From NCBI GenBank assembly GCA_021199635.1, contig JAJQHS010000111.1:1-57115 (forward strand): a stretch of DNA of 57,115 nt, given 5' to 3'. The notes under the pieces are model-generated. The model saw only the letters and a list, made by a program, of their open reading frames with translations, was not told the DNA's origin and did no database searches. The stretch is from Bacillota bacterium (GTDB lineage: Bacteria; Bacillota; Clostridia; Oscillospirales; Oscillospiraceae). This document shows positions 17,070 through 25,362 of this stretch, piece after piece. Each line of letters starts with the position of its first letter. Positions within the stretch are counted from its first letter, which is position 1. The translations under genes and the position numbers were made by a program.

Positions 17070-17145
17070 TGGTAGCGGCAATCTGATTCGAACAGATGAC
17101 ATACCGGGTATGAACCGGCTACTCTACCAACTGAGTTATGCCGCC
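17070..17145 (-). tRNA. tRNA-Met (anticodon CAU, elongator type)
   Basis: 76 bases with encoded CCA. Acceptor GGCGGCA pairs with TGCCGCT (one G-U), D stem ACTC/GAGT, anticodon loop TTCATAC, T arm ATCTG-TTCGAAT-CAGAT. It lacks the three G-C pairs of initiator tRNAs in the anticodon stem and fits elongator Met; a tRNA-Ile2 with modified C34 cannot be fully excluded. Confidence 0.93.
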
Positions 17146-17191
17146 ATGTGTGGTCAAGATGATCCCGGCACCGCCGAAATCAAGCTTCCTT

Positions 17192-17220
17192 ATTATATAC
17201 AGGGCAACCGATTTTGTCAA
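17192..17220 (-). promoter_or_regulatory. Promoter of the tRNA-Met/tRNA-Glu unit
   Basis: Minus strand: TTGACA (17215-17220), 17-bp spacer, TATAAT (17192-17197). A perfect consensus, as is usual for stable RNA, about 47 bases upstream of tRNA-Met. Confidence 0.9.
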
Positions 17221-17268
17221 GAAAAATTTTCGCTATTTTTGATTATACTCCCCATAGGAGGGGAGAAT

Positions 17269-17643
17269 ATGCGGATCTGGAAACAGAGCGTCCTGTTCTA
17301 TGTCGGAGGCAGCGGCTATATGATGCTGGAATTTCTGTGCCGGGGCTGGAGCCACGGCAGTATGTTCCTGCTGGGCGGGGTGTGCTTCCTGCTCATCGGC
17401 GGCATTCACCGCCTGCGCCTGCCCCTGGCAGCGCAGCTGCTGGTGTCGGCGGCGGTGGTCACGCTGCTGGAGCTGCTGACCGGGCTGATGGTGAACCGGG
17501 ATTATTCCGTGTGGGACTACCGAGGGCTGCCTTACAATTTCCGGGGGCAGATCTGCCTGAATTTCAGCCTGCTGTGGATCCCGGTGAGCCTGGCGGCCAT
17601 GGTGCTTTACGTCCTGGCGCAGCGGCAGCTGGAGAAGAAGTAG
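17269..17643 (+). CDS. CmpB-like membrane protein (putative ABC-type IV permease family)
   Basis: 124 residues with about four membrane segments. The motif WDYRGLPYNFRGQICLNFSLLW is characteristic of the clostridial CmpB/PF06541-type family. Function in the family is not established. The ATG at 17269 has GGAGGGGA upstream; the longer open frame reads through the tRNA genes and is not real. It is followed by a good terminator, so it forms a single-gene unit. TATACT at 17244-17249 may be its -10. Confidence 0.8.
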   Translation: MRIWKQSVLFYVGGSGYMMLEFLCRGWSHGSMFLLGGVCFLLIGGIHRLRLPLAAQLLVSAAVVTLLELLTGLMVNRDYSVWDYRGLPYNFRGQICLNFSLLWIPVSLAAMVLYVLAQRQLEKK

Positions 17644-17652
17644 CGCCGTCAT

Positions 17653-17684
17653 CCGGCCTGCAGCCACGCAGGCCGGACTTTTTT
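17653..17684 (+). terminator. Terminator of the CmpB-like gene
   Basis: CCGGCCTGC (17653-17661) pairs with GCAGGCCGG (17668-17676), followed by ACTTTTTT. Confidence 0.93.
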
Positions 17685-17797
17685 GCGTCCGGCAGGAAAA
17701 TTCAAGAAATGTTCACATTGTTCCGCCCTAATTTCAGAGATGCTTCAGCACCGGGGAATACAATCAACAGGTAAATCATCGGAAGGAGGCAATCATT

Positions 17798-18832
17798 TTG
17801 ATTGAAGTAAAGCATCTGACGAAGCGCTACGGCAATCATACGGCGGTGTCGGACCTGTCCTTTACCATCGAGCAGGGGCAGATTTACGGGTTCCTGGGGC
17901 CGAACGGCGCCGGGAAATCCACCACCATGAACATTATGACCGGCTGCCTGGCGGCAACCTCCGGCGAAGTGTTCATCGATGGGCACGACATTTTCGAGGA
18001 GCCTATGGAGGCGAAGAAGTGCATCGGCTATCTGCCGGAGCAGCCGCCGCTGTACCTGGACCGGACGCCCCGGGAATACCTGACCTTTGTGGCCAGAGCC
18101 AAAGGGCTGCCGGAGAAGGAGATCCCCGCCCATGTGGACCATGTCATGGAGGTGACCCAGACCACGGACGTAGCCAACCGGCTGATCAAGAATCTGTCCA
18201 AGGGCTACAAGCAGCGGGTGGGCATTGCCCAGGCCCTGCTGGGTGACCCGGAGATCATCATCCTGGACGAACCGACGGTGGGCCTGGACCCCCGGCAGAT
18301 CATTGAGATCCGGGAATTGATCGGCCGCCTGGGCGAGAGCCACACGGTCATCCTGTCCAGCCACATCCTGTCGGAGGTGCAGGCCATCTGCAAGACCATC
18401 CTGATCATTTCCCAGGGCAAGCTGGTGGCCTGCGACACGCCGGAGAACCTGGAAAAGCTGTTTGCCGGCACCGCTACGGTGGAGCTGGAGGCGCTGGCCT
18501 CCGGCGCGGAAGCGGAGCAGATCCTCGGGACCGTCCCCGGGATCACCCATTTGGAGGTCACCAACGGCGGCGGGACCTGCCACGCCCGGGTGGAATCCGG
18601 CCGGGAGGACGACCGGAACCTGTGCGCCGACATTTTCTTCGCGTTCAGCCACGCGGGGAAGGCCATTGTTTCCATGGGCGCCGCCAGAGCCAGCCTGGAG
18701 GATATCTTCATCGAGCTGACCGGCGCGAAGCCGGAGGAGCCCCATACAGCGCACAAGCCCGCGGAGGATGCACCCGGCGACCTTCCGGAGCCTGCCCCGG
18801 AAGCGGAAGAAAAGGAGGATGAGAACGAATGA
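17798..18832 (+). CDS. Gld-type ABC transporter ATP-binding protein
   Basis: 344 residues. The start is TTG at 17798, chosen because GGAAGGAGG lies 8 bases upstream and translation begins MIEVKHLTKRYG. Motifs: Walker A GPNGAGKST (about 34-42), signature NLSKGYKQRVGIAQAL, Walker B IIILDEPTVGLDP. This is the DrrA/GldA class. The C-terminal 40 residues are Pro/Glu-rich, an unusual acidic tail. It is the first of four overlapping genes (ATPase, permease, GldG-like, DUF4340). In many bacteria this set is annotated as an ABC-2 exporter with gliding-type accessory proteins; the substrate is unknown. Confidence 0.9.
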   Translation: MIEVKHLTKRYGNHTAVSDLSFTIEQGQIYGFLGPNGAGKSTTMNIMTGCLAATSGEVFIDGHDIFEEPMEAKKCIGYLPEQPPLYLDRTPREYLTFVARAKGLPEKEIPAHVDHVMEVTQTTDVANRLIKNLSKGYKQRVGIAQALLGDPEIIILDEPTVGLDPRQIIEIRELIGRLGESHTVILSSHILSEVQAICKTILIISQGKLVACDTPENLEKLFAGTATVELEALASGAEAEQILGTVPGITHLEVTNGGGTCHARVESGREDDRNLCADIFFAFSHAGKAIVSMGAARASLEDIFIELTGAKPEEPHTAHKPAEDAPGDLPEPAPEAEEKEDENE

Positions 18833-19695
18833 AAGCCATTTTCAAGCATGAGCTGTCCTCTTACTTTACCAGCCTGACGGGCTATGTTTTTGGCGCGTTC
18901 CTGCTGCTGTTTGCGGGCATTTACATGATGGCGTATAACCTGAACGCGCTGTATACCAATTTTGAATATGTGATGAGCGGCATGAGCTTCGTGTTCCTGG
19001 TGATCGTGCCGATCCTCACCATGCGCACCCTGGCGGAGGAGCGGCGGCAGAAGACCGACCAGCTGCTCTACTCCCTGCCCATTTCCATGACAGAGGTGGT
19101 GCTGGGGAAGTACGCCGCCATGCTGGTGATGCTGCTGATCCCGGTGCTGATCATCTGCGTGTATCCGCTGATTTTGTCCGCCTATGGCAATGTGTACCTG
19201 CCGGCCTCCTTCAGCGCGATCCTGGGATTCTTCTGCCTGGGCGCGGCGCTGCTGGCCATCGGCACCTATGTGTCCTCCGTGACGGAGAGCCAGGCAGTGG
19301 CGGCGGGGCTTTGCTTCGTGGTCATGCTGGTGAACTATTTCCTGGCGGACGTGGCTTCCCTGCTTTCCACCACGGCGTTCTCCTCCCTGGCGGCATTTGC
19401 GGCGCTGGCGCTGGTGATCGCCGGCGTGGTGTATCTGATGACAAAGAACGGCTTTGCCTCTCTGATGTGCGCGGCGGTGCTGGAGGCGGCGCTGGTTGCC
19501 GTGTATGTGGTGGACAGCAGCCTGTATGAGGGGCTGTTCCCGGAGCTGATGGAGCAGCTGTCCCTGTTTGAGCGGTTCTATGTACTGGTGGACGGCGTGT
19601 TTGACGTCACCAGCCTGGTGTACCTGATCAGCGTGGCGGCACTGTTCCTGTTCCTGAGCGTGCAGTCCCTGGAGAAGCGGAGGTGGAGTGAATGA
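18829..19695 (+). CDS. ABC-2 type permease (GldF-like)
   Basis: 288 residues with six membrane segments. It starts MKAIFKHELSSYFTSLTGYVFGAF, the standard opening of this permease family, and contains the loop MRTLAEERRQKTDQLLYSLPIS that contacts the ATPase. The ATG overlaps the previous stop (ATGA) and its own stop overlaps the next start. It should form the membrane channel with the ATPase before it. Confidence 0.9.
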   Translation: MKAIFKHELSSYFTSLTGYVFGAFLLLFAGIYMMAYNLNALYTNFEYVMSGMSFVFLVIVPILTMRTLAEERRQKTDQLLYSLPISMTEVVLGKYAAMLVMLLIPVLIICVYPLILSAYGNVYLPASFSAILGFFCLGAALLAIGTYVSSVTESQAVAAGLCFVVMLVNYFLADVASLLSTTAFSSLAAFAALALVIAGVVYLMTKNGFASLMCAAVLEAALVAVYVVDSSLYEGLFPELMEQLSLFERFYVLVDGVFDVTSLVYLISVAALFLFLSVQSLEKRRWSE

Positions 19696-21173
19696 AACAG
19701 GAAAAACAGCCCAAGCCCCAGCGGCAGAAGAAGGCACGCAAGCCTCTGAATCTGAAGGCATCCTTCCAGACCCGCTCCTTCCGCGTGGGCGGCTACAGCG
19801 TGGTGGCCACGGCCATCGTGCTGGCCATTATCATTGCGGTGAACCTGATCGTGTCGGCGCTGCCGGAGAAGTATACCAAGCTGGATACCACCTCCAATCA
19901 GCTCTTCACCCTGTCTGACCAGACCAAGTCCCTGGTGAGCAACCTGACCCAGGAGGTCACCATTTACTGGATCGTGTCCTCCGGCTCGGAGGATTCCTAC
20001 CTGGAGACGCTCCTGTCCCGCTACGCGGACCTGAGCGACAATCTGAAGGTGGTCAAGCGGGATCCGGATGTGTACCCCACCTTCGTCCAGCAGTATACGG
20101 ACAGCGCTACCGCCAACAGCCTGGTGGTGGAATGCGGCAGCCGCTCCCGGTATGTGGACTACTATGACATCTATGTGCTGGATTACTATTCCTATTATTA
20201 TTACGGCACCACCAGCTGGAGCTTCTACGGCGAGAGCGAGCTGACCAGCGCCATCGACTATGTGATCAGCGAGGACCTGCCCAAGGTGTATCTGCTCACC
20301 GGCCATGGCGAGCAGGACATTCCCGACACCTTCACCGATGCACTGGAGAAGGAAAACGTGGATACGGAGAGCCTGTCCCTGCTCACGGTGGACGAGGTGC
20401 CGGAGGATGCGGACTGCATCCTGATCTATGCGCCCCAGAGCGACCTTTCCACAGAGGAAACGGACATGCTCCTGGAGTACTTGAATGCCGGCGGCAACCT
20501 GTTTGTCATTACAGAGCCGCTGCAGGATACCACGCTGACCAATCTGGAGGCGCTGATGGCGCTTTACGGCGTCACCAAGGAATCCGGCGTGGTCGTGGAG
20601 GGCAGCCGGAGCTACTATGCGCTGAACAATCCGTTCTACCTGCTGCCGGAGATCAACTCCCACACCATCACTTCCCCGCTGATCAGCGAGGGCTACTATG
20701 TGCTGCTGCCGGTGGCGGAGGGCCTGCTGGTCAGCGACGAGCTGCCGGACAACGTATCGGTGACGGAGCTGCTGGTGACCTCGTCCAGTGCCTATTCCAA
20801 GGTCAACGGCCTGACGGCGACCACCTATGAGAAGGAGGACGGCGACGTGGATGGCCCCTTCGCCCTGGCAGTGGCCATTACGGACAGCGAGGCGGATTCT
20901 TCCATCGTGTGGGTCTCTTCCGCGTATCTGCTGAACGAGAGCGCCAATTCCCGGGTGTCCGGCGGCAACCAGGACTTCTTCCTGAACGCGGTCAGCTGGA
21001 TGTGCGACACGGACGAGAGCAGCATTTCCATCCACGCCAAGGAGCTGTCCTATGAGTATCTGACCATGGATTCCGGAACGGCATCCACGCTGGCGGTTCT
21101 GGCCATGGGCGTGATCCCGCTGGCCTATTTGGCAGTGGGCATTGTGATTCACGTCAGGAGGAAACGCAGATGA
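19692..21173 (+). CDS. GldG-like ABC transporter accessory protein
   Basis: 493 residues. A basic, proline-rich head precedes a membrane segment (about 37-60). A long extracytoplasmic region follows, with the family feature YLLTGHGEQDIPDTF near 200. A second membrane segment lies near the C-terminus (about 465-487), ending in basic residues. This is the GldG/DUF7088 plus ABC-auxiliary architecture. The ATGA overlaps on both sides indicate tight coupling in the operon. A Tyr-rich stretch (YYDIYVLDYYSYYYYG, about 157-172) is unusual. Confidence 0.88.
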   Translation: MKQEKQPKPQRQKKARKPLNLKASFQTRSFRVGGYSVVATAIVLAIIIAVNLIVSALPEKYTKLDTTSNQLFTLSDQTKSLVSNLTQEVTIYWIVSSGSEDSYLETLLSRYADLSDNLKVVKRDPDVYPTFVQQYTDSATANSLVVECGSRSRYVDYYDIYVLDYYSYYYYGTTSWSFYGESELTSAIDYVISEDLPKVYLLTGHGEQDIPDTFTDALEKENVDTESLSLLTVDEVPEDADCILIYAPQSDLSTEETDMLLEYLNAGGNLFVITEPLQDTTLTNLEALMALYGVTKESGVVVEGSRSYYALNNPFYLLPEINSHTITSPLISEGYYVLLPVAEGLLVSDELPDNVSVTELLVTSSSAYSKVNGLTATTYEKEDGDVDGPFALAVAITDSEADSSIVWVSSAYLLNESANSRVSGGNQDFFLNAVSWMCDTDESSISIHAKELSYEYLTMDSGTASTLAVLAMGVIPLAYLAVGIVIHVRRKRR

Positions 21174-22600
21174 AACGAAATCAAAAGCTTCTGATCATGC
21201 TGGGCGCGCTGGTGGCGCTGGTCTGCGTGGCGCTGGTGCTGACCGACCTGGACCTGAACGGCGAGTACGAGGAGGAAACGGAAGCGGAGCTGATCGAGGT
21301 CTTCTCCGTGGATGCCGACGATATCACCGCGCTGTCCTGGACCAATGACGATACGACATTGTCCTTCACCGTTACGGAGGACGGCTGGGTGTGGGATGAC
21401 GACCCCGCGTTCCCTCTGGACAGCAGTTATCTGGAGAGCATGGCGCAGACCGTCTGCCAGATCGACGCGGACCGGGAGATCGGTGAGGCGGAGGACCTGA
21501 GCGAGTACGGCCTGGACGAGCCGCAGTGCACCATCACCGTCACTACGGCGGACGGCAGCACCGAGATCTGGCTGGGGGATGAAAGCACCTCCGGCGGCTC
21601 CCGCTACCTGTGCCTGGGGGACAGCATGGTGTATCTGGCGGAGGATAGCCTGCTGGATGCCTTCGACTACGCGCTGTATGATATGATCACTGTGGAAACC
21701 ATTCCGGATATGTCGGATATCTCCGTGTTCCAGGTGGACGCGCTGACCCAGACCCTGACGCTGACCTATCAAGAGGGCAGCACCCTGACCTACAGCGATG
21801 AATACGTATGGTTCGCCGGGGAGCAGTACCTGGATACGGAGCTGACGGAGGATTTCGTGGGCAGCATCACCGGCCTGAGCTGGCTGGAGTGCGTGAACTA
21901 CAACGCGGATGCGGATGCGCTGGCGGACTACGGCCTGGACGAGCCCACCGCGGTGGTCACGGTGTCCTACACCCAGACGGTGGAAACCGCCACCAACGAA
22001 ACCGACGAGGACGGGAACACCGTTTACACCACCGAGGAGCTGGAGGGCACCTTCTGCCTGCACATCGGCGACTACGGTGACGATGACGACTGCTACGCCC
22101 GGATCGAAGGCTCCTCCATGGTGTACCGGATCGACGCCTCCATCAGCGACGCGCTGCTCTACACCACGGTGGCGGAGCTGCTGCCGGACGAGGTGCTGGC
22201 CATGGACCTGGATACGCTGACCGCCATCGACCTGATCCTGGACGGGGAGACCTACCACGTGGAGAAGTCCACGGTCACCGTTACCGATGACGACGGCAAC
22301 ACCTCGGAGGAAACCGTGTGGACGATGGACGACACGGAGGTGGATATGGACGATATCCTGTCCGCGCTGGAGGACGTTGAAGCTTCCGGCTACGCCACGG
22401 GGCTGACGCCGGAGCGCAGCGAGGAGCTGCGTCTGGTGCTGTACCGGGACCATGAAACCTATCCCCAGGTGGAGCTGGCATTTTACCAGTACGACAGCTC
22501 CCAGTGCATTACCCAGCTGATGGGGCAGTCCACCGTGTTCGCCGTCCGCTCGGATGTGGTGAGCCTGGTGGAGGCGGTGAACGCCCTCATCCTGGGCTGA
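21170..22600 (+). CDS. DUF4340 domain-containing membrane-anchored protein
   Basis: 476 residues with an N-terminal membrane anchor (LLIMLGALVALVCVALVLT) and a very acidic extracytoplasmic region made of repeated DUF4340 modules. Similar strings recur, such as YGLDEPQCTITV and YGLDEPTAVVTV, each followed by a short beta-rich unit. It is the last gene of the Gld-type operon, where DUF4340 proteins are commonly found. Function unknown; it probably forms a surface complex with the GldG-like protein. Confidence 0.88.
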   Translation: MKRNQKLLIMLGALVALVCVALVLTDLDLNGEYEEETEAELIEVFSVDADDITALSWTNDDTTLSFTVTEDGWVWDDDPAFPLDSSYLESMAQTVCQIDADREIGEAEDLSEYGLDEPQCTITVTTADGSTEIWLGDESTSGGSRYLCLGDSMVYLAEDSLLDAFDYALYDMITVETIPDMSDISVFQVDALTQTLTLTYQEGSTLTYSDEYVWFAGEQYLDTELTEDFVGSITGLSWLECVNYNADADALADYGLDEPTAVVTVSYTQTVETATNETDEDGNTVYTTEELEGTFCLHIGDYGDDDDCYARIEGSSMVYRIDASISDALLYTTVAELLPDEVLAMDLDTLTAIDLILDGETYHVEKSTVTVTDDDGNTSEETVWTMDDTEVDMDDILSALEDVEASGYATGLTPERSEELRLVLYRDHETYPQVELAFYQYDSSQCITQLMGQSTVFAVRSDVVSLVEAVNALILG

Positions 22601-22619
22601 CGCGAAAGGAATAAAAAAG

Positions 22620-22651
22620 GCAGGGCAGCCGCTGGCTGCTCTGCTTTTTTT
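22620..22651 (+). terminator. Terminator of the Gld-type ABC operon
   Basis: GCAGGGCAGCC and GGCTGCTCTGC form an 11-bp stem (one G-T) with loop GCT, followed by seven T. An A-run precedes the stem, so it may also work in reverse. Confidence 0.92.
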
Positions 22652-22665
22652 GCGTGGGCGAAGAA

Positions 22666-22729
22666 CAATCCCTTTGGATGAAGAATTTCCAAAGGGATTG
22701 TGGCACAGCCGGGGCTGCCCGGCCGTGCC
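22666..22729. repeat. Two adjacent hairpins downstream of the blaI-like gene
   Basis: Arms 22666-22678 and 22688-22700 (CAATCCCTTTGGA) form a 13-bp stem. A second, GC-rich stem lies at 22702-22729 (GGCAC...GTGCC). Read on the minus strand they follow the blaI-like gene, but neither has a proper T-run, so termination there is plausible but unproven. Confidence 0.6.
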
Positions 22730-22743
22730 GGTTCTTTGCGGAC

Positions 22744-23106
22744 TTACTTTTCGGAAATCGCGCTCTGGAAATAGGCCTTCACCTCGTCCGTGAATTCCGG
22801 ACGCTTCATCAGTGCCTCGATCAGGCCCTTCATGTCGGGCTTGTAACGATGGCTGTAGATGGTAGAGGCGAAGTACTCCTCCCGGGTCATGGTCGGCAGG
22901 AACGTGCGGCCGTAGGTCTTGCTGCGCTTGACAACGCCGGCCTCCTGGATCGCGCCCTTGTTCAGCAGTCCGTTGAGCAGGATGTGAACCGAGCTGTCTT
23001 TCCAGGTTTTTGCCTCCGTCCGCTCCAGGAAGTCGGCACGAGACAACGGGCCGCCATCCTCCCACAGGACGTCCATGATTTGCATTTCACTTTTTGTGAG
23101 TTCCAT
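22744..23106 (-). CDS. BlaI/MecI/CopY-family repressor
   Basis: 120 residues. The N-terminal winged helix (MELTKSEMQIMDVLWEDGGPLSRADFLERT) is typical of penicillinase repressors; the C-terminal half is the dimerisation region. The ATG has GGAGGG upstream. No blaR1-like sensor or beta-lactamase gene lies next to it, so its targets are unknown. A 13-bp palindrome in its own promoter suggests autoregulation. The htrA gene lies upstream in the same direction but has a separate promoter. Confidence 0.85.
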   Translation of the reverse strand: MELTKSEMQIMDVLWEDGGPLSRADFLERTEAKTWKDSSVHILLNGLLNKGAIQEAGVVKRSKTYGRTFLPTMTREEYFASTIYSHRYKPDMKGLIEALMKRPEFTDEVKAYFQSAISEK

Positions 23107-23129
23107 TGGTATCCCTCCAATCCATGCTT

Positions 23130-23158
23130 ATTATATACGAGAAGACAATTTTTGTCAA
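23130..23158 (-). promoter_or_regulatory. Promoter and likely operator of the blaI-like gene
   Basis: Minus strand: TTGACA (23153-23158), 17-bp spacer, TATAAT (23130-23135). The palindrome GACAA-TTT-TTGTC (23144-23156) overlaps the -35 and is a good position for a repressor site. Confidence 0.8.
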
Positions 23159-23314
23159 TTCCCGAATTCAATTTTATGAAATATTTTTTCCCAATAATTT
23201 TCGGGGAAATAGACGGACTGTTTCGAAATTGTAAAACTTTCGTGACGGAAAACTCAGGTAAATTTTTCCTTTTTTTAGGAGATTACGAATTTACCGCGTT
23301 TTTTCGCCCGCGTG

Positions 23315-24871
23315 TCATCCGTTTGCGCCAAAATGGGTGAGCCAGTAGCGGTACCATTCCTCCGCTGTTCCGTCCAGGGGCATATCCGTTTCATCCGCGG
23401 GGACGGGGCTGGTGGACGCGGAGCTGAGCGCCTTGTCCGCGAAGGTGATGGTCAGCTCCAGGATCTGGCGGCTGCGGTACACGGTAATGGTTGTGGTTTC
23501 ACCTACGCTGAAATTCTTTAGCGCCTGAGTCAGGTCGGCCAGGGAATCGACCTCGTATTCGCCCAGGGCGATGATCATGTCGCCGGGCTTCACACCGGCG
23601 GCCTCAGCGGCGCCGCCACTCTCCACGCTGACCACATACGCGCCGATACCCTCGCTGGAGTCCATGACCGAGATGCCCATATAGGGGCTGGACACATAGC
23701 CCTTGTCCAGAATCTCCTGGATCATATCGATCACGTCATCCATGGGGATGGCAAATCCGATGCCCTCGATGGACGCGCCGGAGTCGGTGGTGCCGGAGTA
23801 TTTGGCGGAGGTGATGCCGATGACCTCGCCCTTCATGTTGAACAGCGGCCCGCCGGAGTTGCCGGGATTGATGGCGGCGTCGGTCTGGAGCATATGGATG
23901 GTGGTGCCGTCAATGGTGATATCCCGGTCCGTGGCGCTGATATAGCCCACGGTCAGTGTGTTGGTCAGCTCGCCCAGGGGGTTGCCAATGGCCACCACCT
24001 GATCGCCGACGATCAGTGCGTCGCTGCTGCCGATGACGGCGGCCTTCAGCCCACTGGCGTCGATCTTGATCACCGCGATATCGTTGGCGGATTCGTAGCC
24101 TACCAGCTCGGCGGCGTACTCCGCGCCGTCGGAGGTGATGACCGTCAGCGTGGTGGCATCCTCCACCACATGGTAGTTGGTGACGATGTAGCCATCCTCG
24201 GACAGGATGAAGCCGGAGCCGGAGGAAGCGGTCTCCGTCACCTCGCCGAATACGTTGGTGGTGGACTGGTTGGCAATGGCCACCACGCTGCTTTGATACT
24301 GGGCGTAAATCTGGGCGGGGGTCAGGCCGTCGCTTTCGGCGGTGGTCGGGGTGTTGGGCGTGCCGGATACGGAGTCCCCGGCGCTGTCCGCGCTGTCCTC
24401 CAGCTGCTGCTGCAGGTCCGCGATCTGCTGGTTCAGCTGGTTCAGGGCCTGCTGCGTGCGGTCGGTCTGCGCCCGGTAATTGCGGTTGAGGGAGCCGGCG
24501 GTGACGGCGCACCCGGCAGCTACCAGGGCGATGACCAGCACGGCGGCGAGGATGCCCTTCCACACCTTCCCGGCGCGGGATTTTTCCCGCGGTGGGATCG
24601 GGGGCGGGACCACGCGCTGCCCCTGGGCAGCGGGCTCTGCCTGGGGCGCGGCCGTTTCGGGCTGGGGTGCCTCTTCGCACGCGGGCGCTTCTTGCTCCGG
24701 CTGGGGGGTGTCGCACGCGGTCGGCTCCTGCTCCGGCTGGGGCGCCTCGCCCTGCGGCTGGGCAGGCTGGGCGGCGGCCCAGGGCATTTCATAGGGGGAA
24801 TCGGCAAAAGGGGATGCCTTCTTCGGGGAATTTTCTGGCGGCTGCATGGCGCCGGTTTCATTGGGTTCCAA
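23315..24871 (-). CDS. htrA: HtrA/DegP-like serine protease with PDZ domain
   Basis: 518-residue membrane-anchored protease for misfolded exported proteins. The first 95 residues are cytoplasmic and rich in Pro, Gln and Glu, with repeated PQPEQE units. A membrane segment follows (about 100-122), then a short coiled coil (QALNQLNQQIADLQQQLED). The trypsin-like domain has the triad His near 231 (TNYHVVEDA), Asp near 263 (ANDIAVIKID) and Ser near 336 (GNSGGPLFN). One PDZ domain and a Ser/Pro tail end the protein. TTG at 24871 is preferred because GGGAGG lies 8 bases upstream; ATG at 24847 has none. Confidence 0.92.
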   Translation of the reverse strand: MEPNETGAMQPPENSPKKASPFADSPYEMPWAAAQPAQPQGEAPQPEQEPTACDTPQPEQEAPACEEAPQPETAAPQAEPAAQGQRVVPPPIPPREKSRAGKVWKGILAAVLVIALVAAGCAVTAGSLNRNYRAQTDRTQQALNQLNQQIADLQQQLEDSADSAGDSVSGTPNTPTTAESDGLTPAQIYAQYQSSVVAIANQSTTNVFGEVTETASSGSGFILSEDGYIVTNYHVVEDATTLTVITSDGAEYAAELVGYESANDIAVIKIDASGLKAAVIGSSDALIVGDQVVAIGNPLGELTNTLTVGYISATDRDITIDGTTIHMLQTDAAINPGNSGGPLFNMKGEVIGITSAKYSGTTDSGASIEGIGFAIPMDDVIDMIQEILDKGYVSSPYMGISVMDSSEGIGAYVVSVESGGAAEAAGVKPGDMIIALGEYEVDSLADLTQALKNFSVGETTTITVYRSRQILELTITFADKALSSASTSPVPADETDMPLDGTAEEWYRYWLTHFGANG

Positions 24872-24919
24872 GTTTATGTCCTCCCTTACTGTCAGGATTA
24901 TGGTCAATCAAATATGGCC

Positions 24920-24965
24920 GGGATGTACGTCCCACCGGCGTGAAAAGCCGGAGGGAACACATCCC
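24920..24965 (-). promoter_or_regulatory. Long hairpin at the 5' end of the htrA mRNA
   Basis: Minus strand: GGGATGT pairs with ACATCCC, then TCCC with GGGA, then CCGGC with GCCGG around a 7-base loop. The whole 46-base element folds as one stem. It begins almost exactly at the predicted transcription start of htrA and lies upstream of the ribosome binding site without covering it. Confidence 0.65.
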
Positions 24966-24971
24966 CTCCCT

Positions 24972-25000
24972 ATCATACCCTGCTTTTCCCCTTTCGTCAA
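24972..25000 (-). promoter_or_regulatory. htrA promoter
   Basis: Minus strand: TTGACG (24995-25000), 17-bp spacer, TATGAT (24972-24977). Confidence 0.8.
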
Positions 25001-25013
25001 GAAAATAAAAATT

Positions 25014-25033
25014 GCGGCGGCAAATGCCGCCGC
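25014..25033 (-). terminator. Terminator of the DUF1540 gene
   Basis: GCGGCGGC and GCCGCCGC with a 4-base loop, followed on the minus strand by AATTTTTATTTT. Confidence 0.88.
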
Positions 25034-25042
25034 GCAGAAGGC

Positions 25043-25207
25043 TCACTTCCGGTGGAAGGACTTGCAGTCGGTGCACTGGTCCACAGTGGGGTTCAGCTCG
25101 TGGGTGCCCACCAGGATGCGGTCCAGGGAGCAGTAGTTCTCGGTGTCGCAGTGGTGCTCGCACTGCTGGACGGTGCATTCGATGCACTTGTTGGCGTTGC
25201 AGCTCAT
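25043..25207 (-). CDS. DUF1540 cysteine-rich small protein
   Basis: 54 residues starting MSCNANKCIECTVQQCEHHC, with eight cysteines in the spacing of DUF1540 proteins, which probably bind metal. The ATG at 25207 has a GGAGG site; upstream in-frame residues are not family-like. It is a single-gene unit with its own terminator, between htrA and the divergent rpe. Function is unknown. Confidence 0.88.
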   Translation of the reverse strand: MSCNANKCIECTVQQCEHHCDTENYCSLDRILVGTHELNPTVDQCTDCKSFHRK

Positions 25208-25287
25208 GGAAATGCCTCCTTTTTCTTGGATTCGGGAATAGTATGGCCAAAGCGGAGAAAATGATTCCGGAAAAAGTTTCCATATCG

Positions 25288-25316
25288 TTGCAATCGGGGG
25301 AAAACGGTGGTATAAT
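25288..25316 (+). promoter_or_regulatory. rpe promoter
   Basis: TTGCAA (25288-25293), 17-bp spacer, TATAAT (25311-25316), 46 bases upstream of the start codon. Confidence 0.75.
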
Positions 25317-25362
25317 GCCACCGATGGAACTGTGCGGCCCGCACAGAAGGGAGGAACCTGAT

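Noticed and set aside
17070-17145. Initiator tRNA-Met
   Set aside because: The anticodon stem lacks the three consecutive G-C pairs and the acceptor begins with a pair (G-T), unlike initiator tRNAs.
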